DNA of 64,000 nt from Aphanomyces cochlioides. Taxonomy: Eukaryota > Oomycota > Saprolegniomycetes > Saprolegniales > Verrucalvaceae. The stretch lies in assembly GCA_019828595.1 (NCBI GenBank), contig JAHQRK010000011.1, positions 2,294,001 through 2,358,000 of the forward strand. Reading direction: 5' to 3'. Shown here piece after piece: positions 53,901 through 64,000 of this stretch; the stretch's first letter is position 1; the number at the start of each line of letters is the position of its first letter. Below the pieces are notes generated by a model. The model had not been told where the DNA came from. It saw nothing but the letters and a program-made list of their open reading frames with translations, and did no database searches. The position numbers and the translations under genes were made by a program.

Positions 53901-56900
53901 TCCATGCCTTCTGGGCAAACAAGACGTGTGGGTTGTGGCTCAGTTGGTTGAGATGGTATGTTCTGCAAATCCAACGTAAAGTTCAATACGGGTGATGGAG
54001 CCTCTGTTGGGGCCGGTGGTGGCACAGCAGACGAATCCATAGCTTGGTCAACAGGTTCGGGATTTTGTCTGAACGTGTCTTGGGTGGTGGGATAAGGCTC
54101 TTCAACGGAGATCGTTTCTGTCGAATCAGTCGGTGGCGGAGGGCTTTGACCCATTGTCGTATCTGGAGGAGACTGCAACGTCGACTCGCCCAACGTACTC
54201 GTAAGAGCTTGAACTGATGCAGTATCTTCTTCAGCATTTGCTTCTACATTTTGTGTAATTAGCTCGTTTAATTCCTCCTCCATTCGCTGAACGACTTGAC
54301 GCAATTGTGATTGTTGCTCTTCGCGGGGCCACAATGAAGAATTAATATCCATAAGAGAGTTAGGCATGGCGCTGCGAGGATGAAGTCCAAGAAAACCGCT
54401 GTGGGTGTGATGTCTACTTGGAGGACGCGACGAGGAATCTCTTTGGTCTCTTGAGCTTGATAGTAAGGGATGAGTAAGACCAGCCAAGGAAGAGTTTGAT
54501 GTTGCATTTGCAGCTGCAGTGGTTGTCGATGTCATGTGCTGCCCCACTAATTAGAAAAGTGAATAATCCAGAGATTGAGTAGAAATAATACGTACTTCGA
54601 AGTCGACGTAGGTCTCTGTCCAAACCGTCGAACGGAATCGTTAGAATATCCGCTTCTTCGTCATCAAAATCACGTAAGACGAACATGGCGTCGTCATGAC
54701 CGTGACTGGACAAGTCTTGCTCAAATTCACGAAAAATGTGGCTCCATTGAGTTGGCGGTCGGCGCTGATTGTGAGATGACCCTGGAGTGTGGTGGAACGA
54801 AAATAAATCAAAAATAGATCTTGGGTCGTCTTGGCGCGTCGAGTGAGTAGAGCGATTATTTTGCGGTGGATTTTGTTCCGCCTCGTCGTCAAGAACCGCT
54901 AAGTCCGCGTCTAGAGCATCCCACAGCGGATTGTGGTCGTCTCTTGAGGATTGAAACTCTCCTTCAGCTTGCATTAACTCGAGGTCTTCACGATTCAGCT
55001 CAATGTCGTCTTCGTCGTCATCGTCTTCGTCGTCATCGTCTTCGTCGTCATCTTGGTCATCTTCTTCTTCTTCTTCTTCTTCATCCTCCTCGTCCTCGTT
55101 GTCGTCACCTTCAGAGGACTCGCTGCTATTCTCTCCCTCATCGCCGTTATCCCCCTCATCTTCGTCGTCGTCTGGATGAGCCATGTGGATATCTTCGAAG
55201 TCATGGTTGGGCTGCTGGCCATCGTCAGTAACTTGAGGTAGAGCTTCAGAGGAATCCCGCTTTCTTTGACGTTTCAGACGATGACAGAACTGGGGTCGAG
55301 TGAAGGAGCCCAGAGGCTTTAACACCATAGTACAAGTAGAGCGAGCCAAGGGATGGGATAGGTCAATTTTGTTTAAAGCAGAAAACAACGATTTTACAAC
55401 ATCCTTCTTCAGCAGCGTCTTTGCGTTTTCATGAACCAAAGCCTTTTCTTTTTCTTCTCGTGGCCAGAGAATACTCATCAAGAGCGCACACCAGGCATGC
55501 AAACAGCTTAAAGCATTTGTCGTGTTGGATTCAACTTCAGGCCAAGTATCTAGCAATTTGCAAAGATCCAACAGAATTTTTTTCGATCCTTCTTGGGTGC
55601 ATAAGCGAACCATGAGACGATGAGCATTGTGGACTCTAACTTTAGCTTGGTCATTCAAGGTCTTGTCTTCCTTGGACGCCATAATCAGAGTGAGTTCACG
55701 ACAAGGCAACATTTCACGCAAGACCAGGGACAAGAAAGGACCGCAATCGTTCAATAGGTATGTACCACATGCTGGAAACATAGTAACCAAGTGTACAAGA
55801 AAGAACAAAAATAATCCTGTGGAGGGATCATGAGTGCTCCAGAGGCGCTCGATTCTTTGAACGACTAACTGCATGACCTTGGAAGCATTTGGAATGGGCA
55901 ACTGCATTAGTTTCTTCATTCCAACCATTTCAGCATCCTTCAACACAACATAAACTCGACCCGAGTCACTCTTTTTGACATCGACTGTTTCTCGTAGCGC
56001 AGCTAAAAACAATTTTTCGTTTCGCATTGCGACAATTCCCAGTTCTGACAGTAAATTACGGGGCTGGATTCGGGTTTGGCTGGCAGCTCCCAAGCGAGCA
56101 GACAACTTTTTCATGCTTTGAATAATTTTTTCTTCCATGCGCGCTTGTAATACTTCAGGGTATTCCATAACGTGGGCTAATATTGCCGAAGTCAATTCTT
56201 TGTAGCCTTCAAATTGACTTGACACGTCAAGACATGCCTCAATTCCATTACTCTCAACAAATTTGTTGACCATCTCCAATTCTCGAGTCAGTCGAACAAC
56301 AAGTTGCCAAACTGAGTGACCTCCACCAGCTGGAAGCTCAGGCAGTTTCATGATAAGAACACAGCTAATAATGAGCTTGTCCTTTGAACTCACGTCCAAA
56401 AACTCGTCCTGTGCCAAGGCATCCATGACCAACAGAATAGGAGCAACACATTCGTGCAACTTGTCTTGATCGGAGCATTTCTCGACAGTATCAACGAGGT
56501 GCTTCACGGATGTGCAATTTCGCAGGATAGATCTAGTCTTAATGTCCCCGTGGACAATGAGCGCCAGTAAATGGGTAATTGATACTAAGCCGTCCAATGG
56601 AAGTTCCTTTATTCGCTTGTCAATACTGTGAATCACAGTCTGTCGCTCGTCATCTGAGAAACTACACTGCAGCACAAGCAGCTCTGAAATGACTCTCACG
56701 ACATTGTCCTTCTGAGTTTCCACAATAACCAGAGGAACGGTTTCCAGAGTGTTCCGCAAGGCTTGATAGTTTGGGTACGATACTTCTGGTTTCGGGACCG
56801 GGGCCTGCTCTTGAATGATAAACTCTTCCTCGGGATGTTCTAGCATCCATTCCATTGCCATTTCGACATCGTTCACTTCAATTTTTCGAAGAGCAGATTC

Positions 56901-59900
56901 AACATGAGACTTAGAAAATCCCATCAGCATTAAACTCTCAACAACAGTAGCATCCAACTTCATCTCTTTCACAGGACTAGCTTTGTCGTTACCTCGGTCG
57001 AGTCTCTGCTTTAGAAGAGTTGATACAACTGGGACGAAATAAATGATACATTTTTCGGAGAGCGGAAAGCGAGGATGGGTCCAAATATTCAAAACAGACT
57101 CCAATGTCTTAGTATGCAATTGAACTTTCAAAGCATTGGGGTCTAATTTAGTGTCACCTGAAAGCAATAAAGATGTCGAGATTGATGAGGAATTCAAAGA
57201 TTGAATATCTGCAGTTTTCTTCAAGAAATGCGCTGCCATTTGGCACATTCGCGCATCCAATTTAGACATTTGGCCTGAATCATCGGAGTTTAAGCAATCC
57301 ACGACACAACTTGTTAGTGCCTGCATAACCCGCTCCAGCAGTTTCTTTTCGATACACACATGAGCCAATAAAATATTTGCGGTTCCACGCTTTCCTTCGA
57401 AGAGCAATGACGATATTGTTTCCACTAAAAATGTTAATGCGCCATTGCGCACAAATCGATTCGACGACATGATAGTATCCAAAGTCAGCTGAAGCATTTC
57501 AACGATATTTTGAGCCAACGGTGCTGCGTGTGCGGAGAGAGGGCTCACACTTTCATCAGACAAACGAGACACGAAAAACATGCGTCCATACTTGCCAAGT
57601 AGGTTACGAATAGTGAGGGAGAATTTTAGTAGCAACAAGGAGCCAACCTTCCACAGTCCTTTTTCGTGTGGAGCGGTCGCCATATCTAATTGATAGTCCA
57701 ACGTCATTCGCTCGATTTGAACCGATCGATCCAAAGCAAACAATCTTTTCAACACTTCTTGATTCTGGGTCGAAGAAAAATCCACAAACCATTTTTTGTT
57801 TTGAACATGCGTTTGAGCAGTTCTCATCGTCCAGATTAACAAAGATACCAGCCATTCCAATTGGCTCAGTGTCTGTAAGTATGTACCAATTGCTCCAACT
57901 GGTGTATTTGTTTGATTGATTTCATTCAAAGAAATATCTTGCACGAGGGAAATGAGTCCAAGTACTCCGTTTGCTCTGGTAGCCTCCAATACATCAATTT
58001 GGGCAGAAATTTGACTCATGAGTTTGGATAACATAGCGGCTGGTTGTTGTGTAATGTACGCGCGAGAGGCCATCGTAATGCTTTGTGCTGCTGGATAATG
58101 AGACAGCGGTGACGACTCATTCGACGCATTTGACAAGAAAATTGTTGCGTCTGGCAAAATACGAGCATACAGTGTCAACAAGGCATCGACACCACCAATC
58201 TCAGAAAAACGAGAAGAATTCTCCACTTTGGCGAGAACTGGCTCAAGAACATCGCATAAATGAAGTGTCAATCGAATTAGCACGGCATGGGTTGTACGCA
58301 AGTCCACCACTTTCTTCAGAGCACGTACACAAGCTTGGATTGCTGGTTTTGCGAGGGCAGGGACATGGCGCATTAGCTCGTCCAGTCCACTCCCGACAAT
58401 AGACGCCACATCTCCTTGCAAAAAGTCGATGTCTTCTACATACGCTGGCATGGCAAACATATCCATTAAGTATGTCAGTGGCTCATATTTCGTCACTTTC
58501 TCGATGTATGTACTTGTCAAGCACAATGCTGAAATCACATTAGGAATCGCAATGATTAGTTCTGGTCCAGGTGGTAAAGCTTTGTCTGATGTTGCCAAAT
58601 CCCAGCGACAAATCGTGTCCAGGAACGCTTTGGCAAGGCCGGTGGAATGAACATGGTTGACGCAAGTTGGATCATTACTGATGACATCCGCCATCAATGT
58701 TGCAGCTTGAGAATAAATAAGTGGCCCAAATGTATCCATTTGACTCAAAATGGTAGCTAGTGCTGTGTTCAATGTTGAGCCTTCTCGGATGAAACGAGAA
58801 GTAGTACCAGCACTCATGATACCCTGCGTATGAAACGCGACTGAAAGCATATTGATGAGAGATATAACCAGAACTCGCTTGGTATCATTCATGTCTGGAG
58901 AGCTAATTTCGTACAACAAACGATCTACCAAAATAGTCACTCCATTGAGGTCGCGAAACAAGACAGCTGCTGGAGTGTGGTTGGTCATCGTCAGTTCCAA
59001 AGCTTGGATGCACTGAACAATAATTGATGTATGCAATGGACTCACTGATGCACAGCTGATGGCATGCAGCAAGGAAGGAATAATTCCCGACTCAGTCAAC
59101 GTTGAGGCTCCAGATTGAAGCCCAGCGACTGAGCAGACTAGTCCAAGGACACATTCAATCCAATAAAACTGGCGTTCTTGAGCACTGTTGAGATCACGAA
59201 AGGGCTTTCTCTCGTTGATAGTAGTCGCTTGGACAAACGCAACTGCAAGATCCATATCCATGTCATTGCTCTTGTCTCCAATGACGAGTTCGCCCATGCA
59301 ATATCGAACAAGCGGAACAAATGGACCACTTGGTGCGCCACGTGCAACACCTAGTGAGGTCAACACTGCAGACTGTCGGCCTAGCGTTCCCATTCCACGG
59401 CCTCTCTTGTCGTTAACTAAAGCTGTTAAGACATGAAGAGTTGCCACTCGCACTTGTAATGGGATTTCTTCTTTACGGTCGAGTCGAACCAAGTCTAGCA
59501 GTTCTCCAGTGACTTCAGAGTGTTGTTCAAGGTATTGATTCACTTCCCAAGAATCGCCAAACATGTGAAAGAGGCTCAGCAATGCATGCAATCTCTGAAC
59601 AAGGGCTGCTTCACGAGCATCTTTAGTAAATCTCCACAAGCTCGATCGAATGCGACACAAGAGCTTGAATTGATGCTTCTCAGGGACATTGTACTGAGCA
59701 ACCAATTTGCTGTGAATACTGGCAGCACCGTTGATGTCAGTTGATGCAATGAGCGGGATTTCGACAGTAACTAAGACACTGTCCTTAGAGGTCTCGTCAT
59801 AACGGTAAAATTGGTAGACCATAGCATCGTCGCGAGATGGTTCTACCTTCAAGTATTCGGCCATCGCCAAGTTGGTGCTTGCGCCTCCTGTGCCTTCAGT

Positions 59901-60563
59901 GATGGCAAGTAGAAGCTTTTTCAGTCGTGACTTGCTCACGGCCGGGGCATCTCCTTGATTCTGTGGATCGGATGGGTGACGGTGGGAAAGCGAAGGAAGC
60001 GCTAGCATAGCAACAACCTTGACCGCAATTTTTACGACGCGTTCGCTAGTGGCTTCGATGAGTGCAATAACATAATCCAACGAAGGATAGAGCTGTTTGT
60101 TAGTCGAGTTTTCCAAGATAAACGCCGTCACTCGCAATAATTCAAATGCCAATGCTTCGCGCTCGCCATTGGTCCATTGGATCTCATTTGGAACGGGCTT
60201 AACCTTGTCTGTGATGTCTTTCACCGATGGGAGTAATGCAAAAGCTCCATCTTTGCCACGGTGCGTGGCATGGACAAGTTCCCCCAAGATACGATGGAAG
60301 TTGTCAAACAGCTCTGCATAGTTGAATAGGTCGGCCTGTCCTTCAAACGCCCAGTCAGTCATGAGTTTGAGTAATTGAATCAGTGCTTGCACAGCGGTAG
60401 TTGTTATTGGCTCAGAGCCAGAAATTGGCTCCGACACTTCCATATCTGGGATTTGGGACGTCAGCGCCTTTGTGATAGTTTCACAACCACGGCTCAAGAC
60501 ATCTATAAACTGTCTTTCCCCAGGGCTCGGTGGAAACCTCGGCGCCCCTGCGCCGCAGATCAT
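50910..60563 (-). CDS. HUWE1: HECT E3 ubiquitin ligase of the HUWE1/UPL1/Tom1 family, 3187 aa
   Basis: Giant HECT ligase that ubiquitinates DNA-repair, ribosomal and other substrates in nucleus and cytosol. Three exons (54596-60563, 51054-54546, 50910-51012; introns 49 and 41 nt) give 3,188 codons in frame. The N-terminal armadillo-like DUF908/DUF913 region starts close to the N-terminus (LFNYAELFDNFHRIL; LRVTAFILENSTNKQLYPSL). A UBA domain lies near residues 1200-1250 (VVESLMLMGFSKSHVESAL), an acidic Asp/Glu tract near 1790-1860, and ubiquitin-binding DUF4414-type helices near 2195-2310 (PPDIREEVLANE, APELREEILI). The HECT domain fills about 2840-3187 and ends LPTAHTCFNQLDLPEYES, with the catalytic Cys completed across the last splice, then EGSEGFGFG. 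The ATG at 60563 gives an N-terminus like plant UPL1. I saw no WWE domain or BH3 motif. Confidence 0.94.
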
Positions 60564-61582
60564 TTTATTCTCGTGCAAATGAAAAAATGCACCTATCAAC
60601 TGCTCGATGTATCCGGTATATTTTATTTTATTAAACAAAATTCGATATAATATTTCACAAGTCCATCAGATTTTCTTCTCATACCAAGTCGATTCATTAC
60701 ATTTTGATGCGAAAATTATGTTGCTTGATCAGAGAGGTAAAGACACTTATTCAATGATAAAGATGATAAGAAGGCGCAGCAGCTCACTCGCTAGGATCTA
60801 GGCAATTGTTTTTACGCCTTTCATATAACAGACATAGAAATAGGAGTGTGTAGTTTGCTTTCTGGAAAGGCAACCCCAGCAATTACTTGGTCATCTGGGC
60901 TATTTCATGTGACAACGGGAATTGGTCAGTTGCAAACTGAAAGATTTAATTTCAATTCTTTAATGCGGTCAGGTGGACCTTCGATTTGCTTCATCACTTT
61001 GGACGAACTTGGGACAAATGCGTTTATTGTAAATCCGGACAGGTGACATCTCCTTGGTTGAGAAAATGAAATAAGACAAACCAATTTGCCATGGAGCAGA
61101 ACTCTACATTGCCAACTTCATGGAATCTACTCTGGGCGACGATATGTAGAGCTTGGTCGAGAAATAATAATACTCTTCTGTATTTATCACTGCGTAAAAG
61201 AAGTTTAATGTATTGTTGAGAATTCTCGACAACTAGCGCAGTTAAGTTCAACTTGACCAGCTTCGTAGCGATGGCTTGCCTCTGCACTTCTCTACTGTCG
61301 GGCTCTTCGAGGGTATTTGGTGCACGGAATTCACGCTTGATTTTGACAGCTTTGAGCTCGTCACGCTTTGGTTTCACGGCAGAATTAGCGAGGCTCCTTC
61401 ACGTAACACGGGCAAGTAGGAGGCTACGTCGGGATTGTTAAAGGGGGTTTTTGTCTGTGCTTTTGCGATTTCATGATGGTGATCAATCTGCTAGCATTTG
61501 TCGTCATCCACCGCGTCAAATAATTTAAACCAGAACTAATATGCCATCAAGACCAAAATGCAGGTTATATTCTTGAGTAGCA
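60564..61582. other. Intergenic, HUWE1 to CDC123, with a possible small - strand gene
   Basis: 1019 bp. A - strand frame at 61024-61377 (basic start KPKRDELKAVKIKREFRAPN, 117 codons) has no ATG. It can be joined to an ATG at 61474 by a 31-nt GTAGCC...GTGAAG intron in phase, giving an unrecognised protein. The intron is shorter than others in the window, so I do not call it a gene. CCGGAT-like sites occur at about 60610-60617 (TATCCGGT) and 61033-61039 (ATCCGGA). Confidence 0.35.
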
Positions 61583-62533
61583 TTATTCCACATCAGAGGA
61601 AGATGTTGACACATTGTCGTCGTCGTTCCTAGAACCGTGAGCGGCATTATCTTGCGCGACTTGTCGAATAAACTCGTCGAATCCTCCGGGAGTGGCCAAA
61701 TGGTCGATCAAATCGATGGGAACTCGATATTGGCTAAACGGGTCAGTGTACGCCGACTGAGTTTGTGTCACGACACGAAAATCTACATTTTCTTTTGGTT
61801 GGTCGAGTAGTTCGTATAATTCATCCCATTCAAATAGCAGCGAGTCGGTAACCGAGCCAAATACGTTGATATCCAACAAGAAAACTCGATTGTTCTTGTC
61901 CACGTACACATCGAACACATAATTTGGTTCCGAAAGAACTTCGCATAGCTTTAAATGTTTTTCAAACATGGACGTAATTGCATCGCATATTGTGTCTTGT
62001 GTCGCCTCGCTTTGCAAAAAGTCATAAAACTCTGAGCAGTTCCGTTGGGAAATTCCAGTCAGCATCCCATGGACAACAAAGCAGCGAAAATGCATCGAGT
62101 CGTAAAAATTGCACCATTTTTTCAAGACCAAATGGAACGTGTCGGGGCGTTTTTTGTCCAGCGCATCGGTGCATCCATTGTATGATTGTGTCAGATCGTG
62201 CAAAACAAAGTCGGACGCTTTCAACAGAACAACAATATCTTCAAACGTCCTGCATCGGAGCGAATTGCCGAGAATCCACTTAGCATCCTTCGGACTACTC
62301 CAGTCTAACTTGGCAAAGACACTGCCACCCAATGTTTCAATCGATTGTTTGACCGCATTGACAAAGGTCTGATCGTACAGTTGCTCATTCACTTGAATTT
62401 TGTCAGCCAAGAGCGTCTCCACAAATGTTTCTGGCAGAGGGATAGCTATGCTTTTGATGCTCACTTTCCGCAAGCACTCATACCAGGCGGTAAATCGGCA
62501 TTTGTCCACTTGGGCAATCGTGTATTCTGTCAT
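61583..62533 (-). CDS. CDC123: CDC123 (D123) ATP-grasp-type eIF2 assembly factor
   Basis: Cytosolic chaperone that joins eIF2 gamma and alpha so that the translation initiation factor eIF2 can form. Single exon, 316 aa, similar in length to the animal and yeast proteins. Conserved blocks in order: CRFTAWYECLRKVSIKS with IPLPETFVE, LGGSVFAKLDWSSPKDAKWI, TFEDIVVLLKASDFVLHDL, LKKWCNFYDSMHFRCFV, LTGISQRNCSEFYDFL, FVFDVYVD-type YVFDVYVDKNNRVFLLDIN and FGSVTDSLLFEWDEL, then YRVPIDLIDHL. The LLDINVFG and WSSPKDA residues correspond to the ATP/Mg site of the family. The acidic tail (NDDDNVSTSSSDVE) is also typical. The ATG at 62533 is the first in frame; the palindrome TATCCGGATA lies at 62607-62616, 74 bp upstream. 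Confidence 0.96.
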   Translation of the reverse strand: MTEYTIAQVDKCRFTAWYECLRKVSIKSIAIPLPETFVETLLADKIQVNEQLYDQTFVNAVKQSIETLGGSVFAKLDWSSPKDAKWILGNSLRCRTFEDIVVLLKASDFVLHDLTQSYNGCTDALDKKRPDTFHLVLKKWCNFYDSMHFRCFVVHGMLTGISQRNCSEFYDFLQSEATQDTICDAITSMFEKHLKLCEVLSEPNYVFDVYVDKNNRVFLLDINVFGSVTDSLLFEWDELYELLDQPKENVDFRVVTQTQSAYTDPFSQYRVPIDLIDHLATPGGFDEFIRQVAQDNAAHGSRNDDDNVSTSSSDVE

Positions 62534-63099
62534 GTTTGCGACCTTTTCACCTGTGTTGTGGTACTAGGACTTGATTGGCCCAGAACAATTCGGAAATGCC
62601 TGAAATTATCCGGATATGCCAAACCGATTCCTGGAATCTTGGAAAAGTTCCCATGACTTTCGACTGGCCCTGGGTATTTCTTTCTTTAGTGGATCACTAA
62701 ATTGTGGCTACGATTGATCAACCGACTAATTTCTGATGTAATTGCAGCCATCTGACATAAAACAAGAGCCTGAAATTACCCAATTTTGACTCCCCACTTG
62801 CAGCAAACGCGCAAAATCCAGAGACTAATGAGCGTCCCAAGGCAATCACAAGCAGGAGAATGTTCTCGGCGTGTAATGCAAATTCGTGGGCATTTCAGTT
62901 GTTGAAACAAGATTTTCTAACATTGATAGTACAGCAGTATCTTATATCGTGAAACTCAAACCACTGACTCATCAATATGAAAATTTGTATACGGAGTCCG
63001 AGGTTTGCATTGCTATATTTCTTTATTTGCGTTTAAAAATAATATGGGGGTTGAACGAACACGACGTTGTGTTACCTGGCATTAAATTGGGGTGTACAT
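62534..63099. promoter_or_regulatory. CDC123 promoter region and AGC kinase 3' region
   Basis: 566 bp. Perfect TATCCGGATA at 62607-62616 near the CDC123 start; the rest is AT-rich with no supported gene. Confidence 0.5.
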
Positions 63100-64000
63100 T
63101 TACATACGAGTCATGCGTGATTCCTCTTGATAACTGAAGTCTTCAAAATGGTTCGGATTCTTTCCATCGGAAACTGGAGAATCCAATGCTGCCATATTTT
63201 GAAACTGAGCTGGGACATTCGAAACATCATCGGCGCTAGAAATTTCAGGTACAAATACTGGCTGAATTTCCTTCCTGAGGAGGGCATCCCAGTCAATCGG
63301 ACGGAAAAACTCGTCAGCCATAATATCTCGACCACCTCCTGTACCACTTCCTAAACGCCTGCTGGGGTCTCTCACCAATAACCTGAACAAAGGTATCAGT
63401 ATAAAGTATTGCGCTAAAAGCCTTACTTGGAAATAAGAGCCTTCGCAACGGGAGATATATAAGGTGGATAGACAACTTCACTGTTCATAATGTTTTTGAA
63501 CATATTGCGGCGATTTCTGTCCACAAATGGTGTTTTACCGGTGAGCATTTCAAACATGAGGATGCCATAAGACCACCAATCCACCACTTTGCCGTACGGT
63601 TGATGTCGTAATAATTCAGGAGCCATGTACTCTGCAGTGCCACATATTGTCTTCATTCCACCTAAAAATATTCAAAAAAATCTACAGATTCGCTTTACCA
63701 TGGGCTTGGGAAGCTCGAATAGCGCCTTCAATAGATTGCCCTTCCTTTGACAAACCAAAATCTGTTAGTGCAATATGTCCCTGAGCGTCCATCAAAATAT
63801 TTTCCAGTTTAAGGTCTCGGTATGCGATATCTTTTGAATGTAAATGCATGATGGCGGTAAGTAATTGAGCCATATACAGTCGAGTTCTCTCTTCAGTAAA
63901 CCTACGTCAGAGATCAATATAAGTAATCATCCAAAAGACTCACTTCTTCGACTTCTTCAAGTGATAATACATGGAGCCACCGGGGTAGTAATCCATCACG
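63100..64000 (-). CDS. AGC-family protein kinase (S6K/Akt-like), N-terminal part outside window
   Basis: Serine/threonine kinase, 5' end beyond base 64000. Visible exons are about 63943-64000 ([14 protein letters not shown] region), 63699-63902, 63427-63661 and 63100-63382, with introns of 37-44 nt. Kinase motifs: [10 protein letters not shown] (catalytic loop), [10 protein letters not shown] (DFG), activation loop [35 protein letters not shown], and [11 protein letters not shown] at the end of the lobe. The C-terminal AGC extension ends with the hydrophobic motif FEDFSYQEE (F-x-x-F-S-Y), the site phosphorylated by TORC2-type kinases in the family. There is no PH domain in the visible part. 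It ends SRMTRM at 63102. Which AGC subfamily it belongs to depends on the missing N-terminus. Confidence 0.93.

Noticed and set aside
54866..55231. Basic or Leu-rich frames opposite the acidic tract of the HECT ligase
   Set aside because: Shadow frames of the Asp/Glu repeat; no independent start region or domain.
61024..61474. Possible basic small protein on the - strand
   Set aside because: It needs a 31-nt intron with a weak acceptor, shorter than nearly all supported introns here, and the product has no recognisable family. Kept only as a note in the intergenic entry.

Overview
The window is nuclear DNA from a stramenopile, most probably an oomycete, and within that group it looks closest to the Saprolegniales (Aphanomyces or Achlya-like). 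The reasons are dense genes on both strands, very short GT-AG introns (most 35-52 nt, donor usually GTA), little intergenic DNA, a flagellar assembly gene (ZMYND10) that fits a zoospore-forming organism, and typical oomycete gene content. No virus, plasmid or CRISPR sequence was seen. The genus is an inference from style and content, not from a marker gene.

Layout. 1-9656: four membrane-anchored serine carboxypeptidases (S10) in mixed orientation. An intact pogo-like DNA transposon (6356-7901) sits 125 bp upstream of the fourth copy, and a candidate 65-aa gene lies at 5998-6235. 9658-14127 (-): a FANCA orthologue whose stop codon is 1 bp from that of the last carboxypeptidase. 14535-15342 (+): ankyrin-like protein. 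15708-19888 (+): a 15-exon protein with two PhoD-like modules that have both lost metal-site motifs. 20232-21982 (-): ZMYND10 without its MYND finger. 22498-24847 (-): PARP2/3-like polymerase. 25386-26378 (-): KIX-domain protein. 27137-29434 (+): diacylglycerol lipase. 29449-30601 (-): PP2C phosphatase. 31235-35276 (+): a KNL2/M18BP1-type centromere protein. 35415-37355 (+): cyclic-nucleotide-binding channel. 37402-38734 (-): WASHC3 with a duplicated C-terminal module. 39115-41310 (+): myotubularin. 41768-43634 (+): kelch-BTB protein. 44147-47176 (-): mucin-like multi-pass membrane protein with tandem repeats. 48375-49987 (-): leucine-rich repeat protein. 50070-50775 (+): small coiled-coil protein. 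50910-60563 (-): HUWE1/UPL1-type HECT ligase. 61583-62533 (-): CDC123. 63100-64000 (-): AGC kinase, cut by the window end.

The genes are mostly unrelated housekeeping and signalling genes. Some functional themes recur: DNA repair (FANCA, PARP), endosome and lysosome traffic (WASHC3, myotubularin, carboxypeptidases with tyrosine sorting tails), and chromosome segregation (KNL2). A palindrome, TATCCGGATA or its core, recurs in the 5' intergenic DNA of many of these genes and is the strongest unexplained non-coding signal. The most notable protein findings are the SANTA + CENPC-like + SANT protein, the double PhoD-like pseudoenzyme, the MYND-less ZMYND10, the duplicated WASHC3 and the channel without a GYG filter.
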